Assembly: GCA_002118135.1 (NCBI GenBank)
Contig: BDIU01000325.1
Span: 1-64,000, forward strand
Source of the DNA: Trebouxia sp. TZW2008
Taxonomy: Eukaryota > Chlorophyta > Trebouxiophyceae > Trebouxiales > Trebouxiaceae
Direction of reading: 5' to 3'
DNA: 64,000 nt
Under the pieces are notes generated by a model that saw nothing but the letters and a program-made list of their open reading frames with translations, was not told the origin of the DNA and did no database searches. Each line of letters starts with the position of its first letter. Within the stretch, counting starts at the first letter, position 1. Below, one piece after another: positions 1 through 17,800 of the stretch. A program made the position numbers and the translations under genes.

Positions 1-583
1 AAGACAATGTGGTGAAGACAAAGCTTTTGTAGCAAATGCCAGAGCTTTGAGACACATTTTGCTTGACAAAACACATGCAAATGTGCTGGGTTTGTGCTGT
101 AAGATCTCCAAGCGATGTATTTAGCAATCGCTTACATTCGCAGCCACCTACATGCAAAATGATGCATGTTTGACCCTTTCGCGAGCAATCGGCTGTCGGC
201 TTTCGCCCATTCGCCATTTGGCTGGGACTCGTGACCTTTCTGCTCTCTCACTGGGTACAAGGCTGAAGTTAGTACATGCCATATGGCGATCAGCACGTGG
301 GATGCAATCTGCTGTGTCTGCTACACTCAAGCATTGATTCAAAGCATTCACCTGACGGTGCAGCATCAAACAAAACGACAGGGCCAAAAAAATCACGCTC
401 ACAATGTGTGAAATACACAAAACTCATTGTAATAAGTCAATTGACGCAAAAGTCTCTGGCAATCCATTGCCCATGCGGTGCAAAATATGCGTGTTTTGCT
501 GTCAGCCATGGCTGGCTATATATATATCCTCTCAAAAGCATGTGAGATTACAGGAATGGACGGCACAAGGGTCTGGCCTTAGG
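1..583. other. Region downstream of the MYST gene
   Basis: No reading frame here resembles a known protein. The right-hand part should be the 3' untranslated region of the minus-strand MYST gene. The short open frames on both strands show no family motif and no splice-site structure I can support. Confidence 0.5.
548..552 (-). terminator. Candidate TGTAA polyadenylation signal of the MYST gene
   Basis: On the minus strand the pentamer TGTAA lies about 32 nt after the MYST stop codon. TGTAA is the usual poly(A) signal of chlorophyte green algae. A pentamer is common by chance, so the support is its position and the similar spacing seen after the phosphoesterase gene. Confidence 0.4.
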
Positions 584-7574
<6,991 letters not shown>

Positions 7575-8863
7575 GGCCCTCCTCGGTCAATTTTATGAAG
7601 CTGTCGGGCCTCGAGCTGTAGCGTGGCGACCGGGTGACGCAACCTGACAGCACAGTCTACTGCGCACGAGTGCAGCGTTCAGCCTGAAATCTTGCAGCGT
7701 TTGCACGCTTGCGCTCAGGAGCTTGAACGGGAGGATGCAAGGAGACGAACCGGTGAACAAAGTTGCATGAACCTGCATGTTTGCAACCCAATTGCACCAG
7801 ACCAGTGATGCACACTGGCTGCACTGCATGCAGTTAACAAAACTGCGTGCACATGGCCACAAAGTCGTACTGCTTACACTGTGAGCTGCAGCATTGACTG
7901 CAGTTAGAGTCATATCATGTGATATGGCGTCATCATGTCATCACGATGCTTACTGGCAAAGCGCAAGCATCAATCGTGAAGACAGTGATCGGGGATCCTG
8001 TCCTCTTGGTATCTAGTGGCAGTGTAGAGTGTAAGTGTTGAACAAAATTAAGGCCCAGCTGATACGCACGGAAGTCCTGAATTGCAGAAAAGACATACTA
8101 TGGGCCGTACGCCTCGGGTGTGTGCAATCGCAAAAGCAGGTCAGCCTGATTCATTTCGTAATTGCAACGCTGTCATTCCTGACAATAATATTCATTTGTG
8201 GGAGCTGCTCTCCACTGCATGCAAGCCGCATTGCACATTCTGCAACATCTGGATGTTCCTACAAGAACCAACGTGAGAAGCCACACAGCTGCAGCTGCGT
8301 CTCAGCATTTGGCAGAATGTTAGTGACAATCGAGGAATGTCATAGCTGCAGACATTGCCAGCATGATTGCTCAATCAGAGAGTAGATCTCATCATCGGAT
8401 GAGGGGTCCTACGCGAGATTGGCGCCGAACGAGGGGGGGGCGGGGCGGTCACTTGTGGGGGCCACAGCTGTTCATTGAAGCTGATTGTTTTGACACCTGA
8501 ATCTGGTCAGCTGACTCTATAGGTTGGGCAACAGAATGTCTGAACAGTTTGAACAATGTTGATTTGTATGCATGTGAATGGCCAGGGCTGCTTCTACTCA
8601 TACAGACTCCTGATATGGTCTCCTTTGGGGAGACCAAAAAAGCTATTTCCTGAGTCGTCAAATAGTGCGAGCGTTCCCTTGAGTACGTGACTGACAGCAT
8701 AGACTTGTCTGCATTTTCCCCCTTTCACATGGGTGGCACCTATCAGCCCTCAGCCAATCAGCATGAGTAGGTTCAGCAGTGACCATGCCATTGACAGCCA
8801 ATCAGTCAAGCGACATGCCATTGGTTTCAGCAGTGACCATGCCGTCGCCAGACAATGAGTCAA
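7575..8863. other. Intergenic region between the MYST start and the XPD stop
   Basis: Both flanking genes read leftwards, so this holds the MYST promoter and the XPD 3' untranslated region. I see a G-rich run near 8430-8446 and no supported gene. I cannot identify a TATA box with confidence. Confidence 0.5.
8740..8860 (-). repeat. Copies of the XPD stop-proximal coding edge in the 3' UTR
   Basis: Two copies of the segment encoding the XPD tail (minus-strand core ATGGTCACTGCTGAA) lie just after the XPD stop, near 8770-8800 and 8825-8850. The exon-edge duplication seen in introns therefore also affects the 3' end of the last exon. Confidence 0.75.
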
Positions 8864-11800
8864 TCAGCCAATCAACATGCCAGTGGGCTCAGCAGTGACC
8901 ATGCCATTGACAGCCTCTTCAGTCAACAGGCTTTTGCCCACAGCCATTCTGTCATACGGCTGAGCCATGCTGCGCATGAACTCTCTAGCCACATGCACCA
9001 GCATGTCAGCTGACAGATTCAGGTGTGAGTCCTTCAGATGAGTTGTGATCCAAGCTGGAAGCTTGTCACGTTTGTCATGCCTCTGATACCTCTGATCCGC
9101 AAACACCTGTGGCCAAAAGCAACAAATGTCATGTCTCTGATCACGCTGACCCTGTGTCTGTGTGGACAACCCTGTGGACACAACAGACACTGATGCCTGG
9201 CTGTCTTGAACTGTATGCTCGCTTTGCATGCTTCTACTTAGACTTGTTGCATCCGCATTGGCAGCAAAACAGCACTTAGCATCCTGACAAAGTGCAAACC
9301 CTTTGTGCTTTGAGTTGGAATGGAATTGATGTCTGACGCTCACCTCATTTAGGCATCAGCCAGCAATTTGACAAGGTATCAACACCTCATGCACTAAGTG
9401 AGAACATCTGTGAGTTTGATACGAGCTGCAGCAGTGGAAAGAACCTGATACTGCTGCAAAACAAGGTCAAAGAGAGTTGAAAACAGCCTATGTCAATAGC
9501 TTGCCAGCAGCAGCTTGTGATGTCTACATTTACAGCAATCAGCAGTGCAGGTTTTGGGAATGATCAGGGTATGGAGCCCTACCATCATCCCATAGTCAGC
9601 TTTGGACCTGATGACTCGGCCCACACACTGTGCGGCCTGTCTTACGGCGTCGAAGGCCAGGAAGTCGCTTTCCTTGATCTGAAACATCTCACGCATGTAC
9701 TCCAGCCGAGCCCTGACAACAGTGCCATCAAGTTGGTCAAGTGCGTAGCACCTTGAGTCATGAACATCTGATGCAATGATGTACATGAGTGAAGCGCGGC
9801 CCTGAATGCATTGCACATTGATATTTGGATCCAGAACCTGGTGCAGTCATGCTGATGCGAATGATGCACAGTTGTCATAACAAGCCAGCAATGACAGGGA
9901 GTAGCAAAGCTGCTGGCGTGCGACACAGCAAAGGGTACAGATGTCACGTCACAGCTAAGCAAACAGTGAGCTTTGCTTGCATTGTACACTGACCGCCCAC
10001 AAGCAGACAAGACAGTCATGACAAGCCATCTCAGCAGTCAAGACAAACAGTCAGCAGACAAGACAGTTATGGCAGACAAGATTGTCATGGGCAATCAGCA
10101 AACTGCTGGCATGGCATAAAGCAAAGTTTGCAGAGGCCTCAAAATAATGCGATTGAGCACAAGGTCAACACTGTACACAAGAGCAATGCGGCGCACAGTG
10201 CATTGATGACTTTTTAGCTTGACAAGTTTCAAAATGCATACCATGATGGGCTCAAGGAGGTGAAGCAGTTTGCTAATTGCAAGTGACAGCACATAGCAGC
10301 CAGCAACATTGGACAGACCTGAGGATTTTTGACATTATGAAATGATAGGGCACCCCAGACAGTGCAGAAATGACGCTTCAGCTTGACAGATTGCAACTCG
10401 CATATCATGACGAACGGAAGCAGTTTGCTGATTGCATGTGACAGCACACAGAAGCCAGCAACATGAAACAGACCTGAGAATTCTTGACAGCGTATACTGA
10501 TAGGGCACTCCAAACATAACCACAGCCCGGCCATAGTGGCGGTCAAAGTCAATGCCCTCTGCGACTTTTCCCCTTGCCACAGAGAAGAAGACTGCACCGC
10601 GGCCGCAGTCACATGCCCTTCTAAAATTATCTAGAGCCAGAGTGGTTTCGACCACATCTGTTGTTTCTATGAAGACCAGCTTCGCAGCCATGAGATCCTG
10701 CATAATGTCACCTAGACTGAGTTTGCAGAAACACAGGCTGAGAGAATCCATTCAGCTTCTGCAAAATCAGGATGTTCACAGCGTCACAGCTGCAGTCAGT
10801 GCCGTTCTGAACTGAACCAGAGCCAGAGTGGTTTTGACCACATCTGTTCTCTCTATGAAGACCAGCTTTGCAGCCATCAGATCCTGCGCAATGAAGACCT
10901 TCCTTGCATGTGTGAACATACGTGTGAGTCAATCAATCTGCTGCTGCACAAGGCGAGACTAGGATTGGCATGAATTAGGGTTTAGGGTTTAGGGTCGTAG
11001 CATGCAGGCATGCTTGCTGTCACTAATTTCTGTCCTGCAGATGCAAGCTTTAGGCAAAGATACCCTAAAAGCATCTCTGTCTGACCTCAGTCAAAGCAAC
11101 ATTCCTTACGTCAGACTTTGCCACAGCGAACAATTCAGGCAGCTTGTTGCACCATGACGTTATGGCATGACAACCTTCCATTAGCCAGCAGGTGCAAGCA
11201 TCAGTCATGGAAGCATCTTGCACCAGCAACATTCCCGTTTGATCCCATTTGGACAGGATTAGCTGAAGCAAAAACCCACCGTAAGCATGTCTTCAGCTCA
11301 CCTGCAAAATCCCATCTGCTCCCACTTAGACACAATGGAGGTCATGTAGGCTTATCTCACACAGATGCGTTGAACATTCTGCATCATGAGCCATTGAACA
11401 GTACACACTGGTCTCTGACTCACCTGCAATATTCCCATCTGATCCCATTTGGACACAATGGTGTCCATGTAGGAGTAACTCACAAAGAAGGCCACAATGC
11501 CATCCGGAATCACGCTGGCCAGCTCAACCAGCATACGCCCATAATTGCGCACGACTGCGGGGTCATCACGCATGTCAAACTTGGTGCTGACAGGCATCTG
11601 GTCTGAGCCACGGGTCAAAATGGCAGGACAGAGACAATCTCTGCACCAACCAAAAGGACAATTTGATTGATCTGTGTTCAACTTGCTTGCCGATGATTAG
11701 TTTGTTATTGATGACTTGATGCTGACAGGTATTGGGACAGAGGCACGAGTCCACATGGCAGCACAGAGACAATCCCTGCACCAAAGAAACGGAAAAATTG

Positions 11801-14800
11801 TTTGATGCTAGCAGGCGTCTGGTCTGAGCCACAAGTCAAAATGGCTGGGCAGAGACACTTCCTACATGCAACAGGTAGCACTTTTAGCATTTTGACATGC
11901 ATGACACATGCAGGGCCATACAGAACCATGCGTAACACACACACACATGGGCTTTGCACACACCAAATGCAGCAGCTGTATCTTCAGCTCAAAGCCCCAC
12001 CAGACAGTGTTCTGCTTGCCATTCATTGTGGATGTCTGCATGACCCCTGGGTCAAGTTGTGCCACAGACATTGCCACATCAACAAAACCTTGAGTTTAAG
12101 TATCTACACACAGCAGAATTGACTGTTGGTATCATGGCACAATTTGGGATAGCAATCAGCATTGCTGCTTTGATGATACAATCATGGAATCACGTGATTG
12201 CAGCCGCATAGCACAAAGGCTGATCCAAATCAAAGCAGACACAATTTGTGAATGGTCAAGTACAATCAAATGGAACCATGGCCAGATAATGTGCATTGAG
12301 CACTGTAGACTTGAAATAGCATTATAGGTTGAGGTATATCACTGCATCAATACAAACAATGATGTGCATGATCGTGGCATAATATGATCAATGTGCTATT
12401 TGATCACACTGGCAGTATAATCCAAACATGCATAGAGTGACTATACTGCAAATGAGTGCTCAGCAGTGCAATCCTGATGATCAATGTCTGCAGACTCTCT
12501 AACACCCTCAAACCCCATGCAGAGCTTGAGGCTGTGAATGAGGCTTGACGACTCAAGGGAGCCTGCATACATCCAGCAGGACACAAAGCTGAACTGCACA
12601 ACATCCTGCACAGCTCACGACCCAGAGCTCAGAACCCAGAGCTGAGGTCCAAGGTCTTGGGGCTGGAGGCTAGGGCTCTAAGTTTTGATTGTGTGTATGG
12701 CACAACGTGATGTCCTGGACACCCTGCTAGCACAATCTGAGAGTGCGGTGCGCACACACAGTCGCGGACATGAGCAAGCCATGCAGAAGTGCGGCCAGAT
12801 ATGAATCGTCTTCAAACAGCAGCACATACCTGGCGTAGAGATGTTGCAACAGGCTTAGCATTCAACCCCTGATTAGCTTTGTACAGAGGCTACAGAGTCT
12901 GTATCAAAAGCTTGGTAGATCACACCTGGTCAACGTCATCTGGAGACTCTGTAGGACTACTGGCTGGAAGTTCAGGATCTTTGGGTAGAGGTCTATGGGA
13001 CTGAGAGTGCCTGAAGTGATGATGACGCTCTGGAACTTGGCAAAGACGGGCTTCACAGCCAGACTGGCATCCAGACAACTCAACTGCAGCAGAGAGACTG
13101 TCAGAGTTGAATGCTGTCTGATTGACTCTTGCATTGTTTGGGAAAGCATGTCCTGAGGTAATGATGGCAGCCTGAAATTCAGCAAGACGGGTTTCACAGA
13201 CACACTAGCGTCCAAGCAGTTGAGCTGCAGTGCAAAGACACTGTCCGCTGCATGCATGTCTCTGAGGGTTAAGTTATAGATTGGCATTTTGGCGGGGGTG
13301 ACAGGCCCTTAGAGTTGGTGATGATGCTCTGCAGCTTGGCAAAGACAAGCTTCACTGCCAGACTGGCGTCCAAGCAACTGGGCTGCAGTCAACACACCTT
13401 GTCAGCTGCATGCATGTTCCTTGACTGGCGTTTTTGAGATTTTCAAATTATAGTTTGGCTTTTGGTGGGAATAATCAGGCTCTAAGACGTTGATGATGCA
13501 CTGGGACTTGGTAAAAAAAGGCTGCGTGGCCAGACTGGCATCCAGACAACCCAGCTGCAGTGCAAAGACACTGTCAGTTGTATGCAGGCCCCTTGACTGG
13601 CGTTTGTGAATTCAAGTTGAGCATTGGTATCTTTGTGCATGTGGACAGGTGCACATAAAAGTCAGTCGGACTGAGATTGCCTGAAGTGATTATAACGCTC
13701 TGAAACTTGGCAAAGATGGGCTTCACAGCCAAACTGGCATCCAAGCAAAAGAGCTGCAGTGGAAAGGTATTGTCAGTTGCAAGTTTCTTGATTGCAAATT
13801 GGGGCTCCTGAGACGTGCATTGAGCCTGCCGTTCACATTGACGACCCCTGAGGTGATGATGAAGCTCTGGACGATGGCAAGGATGGGTGACATTGCTATT
13901 GGCGTTGTAACACTTGAGCTGCAGAGACAAAGACAATACCAAATCTAGGGGTTTGGGCATTGACTACCTACCTGTTGATCATGTTGCTCTGGATCTTGGC
14001 AAACAACATCCCTGCAAGACTGCTTGTGCTAGAATGATGTTTTGGCTGACGGTTTACACAACTCTGCTCACCTGCAAAGTGCTGCTGTCTATTCAGGACA
14101 TTGCTTGACCTTCAATAGCCACTTGAAAGGGGAAAATGCAAACCAAAAGGAAAAGAAATCCCTCGTACCTGCATGACAGGGTCTCTAACAGCAGGCATGC
14201 GCTCATCGAAAGGTTCTGTGATGATTGCAAAGCCTCGAGCATATGTGCCCACTAGAGTAGCAAAGTCTGCTACCAGGTGGATTGGAGTGAAGTCATCAGT
14301 GTCTGTGATCTCCAGCGTCTTCAGCAAAGACGTCAGGCGGTCATAGCAGAAGCGTAAAGTTTTGCCTGCATCCAAGAACATGGGCTTTGCAAGGATATGC
14401 TTTGTCTGACTTGCAGCGCTCAAAAATCACATACCCTATATGAAGCCCAAAACAAGCAGGCCTGGCAAGACAAGACTAAGGCCGCATAAACAAAGGACTA
14501 AAGTTGGCACATGTATCAATGTTGGACGATGTAGCAGTGTCAGGTGGCATATTGGGCTGGATAGACAAACCAGTTTTGATTCAAGCAATTTCACAAGGGC
14601 GGCCACTTGGTTGGTAAACTGAGAGGATGGTCTGAGATCAACCCAAGCTTCTTCACAAGCAATACCACTCACTGGAGACACTGACAACAACTAATGACTC
14701 TGAGCCAAGAAGATCAACAAGGATCAGAGACAGCAGCAGATACACTATCAGTGCAACACACCAGAGTTCAGCTGGTACTGCATGGCATGATGCCATGAGG

Positions 14801-17800
14801 ATAGCGCTCCTGTAGCTGAGCCAGGACAATTAGCAAGGATTGACACAGCATCTTGAAATCTGACCATGTGTGAATGCGTCACATGAGTTACCATCAAGCC
14901 ATACCTGCAGCTGAGCCAAGAAATGCTCAAGGCACAGCCAAGCAGTCCTCAAAATGAGTCACAAAACTCCACCTTCACTGTAGCCTATCACTGAAAGAAA
15001 GGGATCAAATGTGTAGAATAGGTTGGAGTAGCAGTTTGCTACAACTTTGGAATAACTACCCGTTTGGTTTCGTGGCCCAACCCGCAAAACAAACTGTCAT
15101 TCACGCGCTTTTAGCTTGTCTACAACGGCACAGCATCATCACAGAGTCTGAGCTTGCGCAACATGGCTTGCCATCTATGTTGAGGCGCTCCTGCAGCTGA
15201 GCTAGGACAGCGGTTAAATTCTCAGTCTCAACCTGATTCACGCTCAGCTTCTCTTTCAGGTACAGCATATCATGGAGCACAAACTTGTGCGCCGGTGCCT
15301 ACCATCAATGTTGAGGCGCTCCTGCAGCTGAGCTAGGAAGGTGGTGGGGTTCTCAGTCTCCACCTGATTCACACCCAGTTTCTCTTTCAGGTACAGCACG
15401 AAGCGCCGCAGGAACGCCACAAAGTGCTCAGCCCTCCTGATGTTGCCTGGTACCTATTTGGCAACACAACAGTCGCAGAAGCAAACTGCAAAATTGAGCT
15501 GCCTACGCAAAAGCGCAGGTGTTGCAGGCAATGCAGACAAGTAAAGGGAGGCCACAAAGTGATCATCCTCCTGATGTCACCTGCCACCCAGTTTGGCAAA
15601 TTTGAGAAATCTTCACGTCAGGCACCAAAATTGTTGGTAAAATGACCTGTAACAAGGACACACAGTAGATCTTTGATCATGCATGATGGGCTCTCAAATG
15701 GCTGAGGCATAGCGCAGCAATTCCACGGGCAATGCAGACAAACTAACGTTCAGGCAAGCAGAAGAAATGCTTCCTACAGTTGATATGCTTGAACTTGCAA
15801 CAGCAGCAGGTATATGATAGGTCACCGCTTCTCGCATAATGTCTTCTGGCAAGGCAGGGTTAGCCAGCCAATCCTCACCCCCACCCTGCTGACCCCCACC
15901 TGGGCGAGGGTCAGCCTGGGGTAGGTTCCCCTGGGTCTGCAGCCCTCTGACTAATCTCTGGTACTCATCTTTGAGCCTCTGAGCATCTGTGGACTTGGCT
16001 CTTTCAATTGCGGTTTTGAGCCTGGTGATGTTACGTCCAGCATTGTCCAAGGTCTGTTGCCTCAGATTGACGCTCAGAGCCTGCCAGAAAAGGACAAAAT
16101 TGCACGTGAATTGGCTTTATCTAATGCAATCTGGAGCCTGGTGATGGTGCAGCCAGCATCGTCCAGGGTCTGTTGCTCAGATTGACGCTCAAAGCCTGCC
16201 AATGAGGGTCACATGTCTGCATGGTGCATTTTCTGTTGCATTGATTGGCAATCTCTTTCCCTCCAGTATAACTGGGTCACACCAGCACAGGACCGAAGGA
16301 TGAGGCTATGGTTGAAGACAGTCGAATGCTGCAGTATGTACCTAGCTGGGCCTGCTGAGCCTGTCTAGCATGTGTTTTGAATGAATCAAACGTCAACATG
16401 AATGTTCATCATCAAACGCGGCCTGCACAATGGTGGTACGCATTTGACGCGCAGTGCAATCAACATGGCTTGAGAGTGCAGATTGGGCTGCTGTCGCAAT
16501 CTGACATGAGTTTTAAGTCACTACGTCATGTACTGTCAAGCGCTTCTGCCAAAGTCATACCAACTGTTGATTTGATCAACCGATCAGTAGGAGAAAAAAA
16601 GGCCCAGTCCAGGGCAGGGAACTCGCGACCTTCCTGGCTTGAAAGCACAGGTGAATGAACTTGAGCGTGCCATGCTCAGGTGGAAGATTACCTCAATGCA
16701 GACATTGTCAATGTTGTGTGCCTCATCAAACACCACAATGCATTCCTTTTCCAACTCCCTTGATACCATATTAGATACCTGCATGCCAAGCCATCTCAGC
16801 ACCATGTTTTATGTCTCTGAAAGTTTTATCTGTTTCACTGTGATGAACTGACAGGTTTTTCATCTGTTCAGCTACCTTTTGAAACTGACAGAATGAGGAC
16901 AAACAGACAACGAGGAGAAAAGGAAAGAAGCAAAGCTGTTTCATGCTTCTTGTTCATGACTGCTTTTTGCAGGACCCTAGCCAGACACTACTTGTGCAGA
17001 CACATTTTGATTGCACCCTGCTTTGGCTAGTTGTCTGCTCAACCCTGTGATGGTTCCCTATGCAGTCAGTGACTGAACTGCACTGCAACCTGCAACTGTG
17101 CTTTCATCACAGCAGATTGATCAGGGCAGCTATCTGAAAAAGGGCAAGAACAGGCTCCACACCCTGTTTGGTTCACAAACATTTCTGAGAGACTCTTCAC
17201 TGGGACTCAAGTCAAGAACATGGGACAGTAGCCTTGCTGTGCACGCACTCAGAGTCTCACAGCAAGAAGGTAGCATCAGCTAGTCTTCGATGAACTTACC
17301 ATGTTCACTTGACTGCAGGTCTTGATGCCTAATGCCAGAAATGTACATGCTAATACCTGCTTGCATTGGGATCCACCGTATACTGAAAGCTAAAAATCAC
17401 AGATTTTGCAACTTTGAGCATCTGCCGTGCCAAGAAGTAAGCACTTTTGGTAGTCTCTGTGGGATGTGACATACAGGCAAAGTTGTTGAGCACACACTTT
17501 GCAACTTTTCTTGCCAGACATTTGATGCTTTTCCAGTACTCACCTTAGGATCCAACATGTACTGAAAGCTGTACACCACAACATCTGCAACGTGGAGCAT
17601 GTGTCGCGCCAAAAAGTAAGGGCACCAGCTTTGCTTGCGCCCAAATGCCCCCAAATCCTCTAAGGTATACACTCTTGGTGGTAACAGTGCATCAACCCCT
17701 GTGCAAGCAGACAGAGAGGGAAGCTCACCTTGGGATCAAGCATGTACTGGTAATTATACACCACAACATTTGCAAAGGCCAGCATGTGGCGGGCCAGGAA

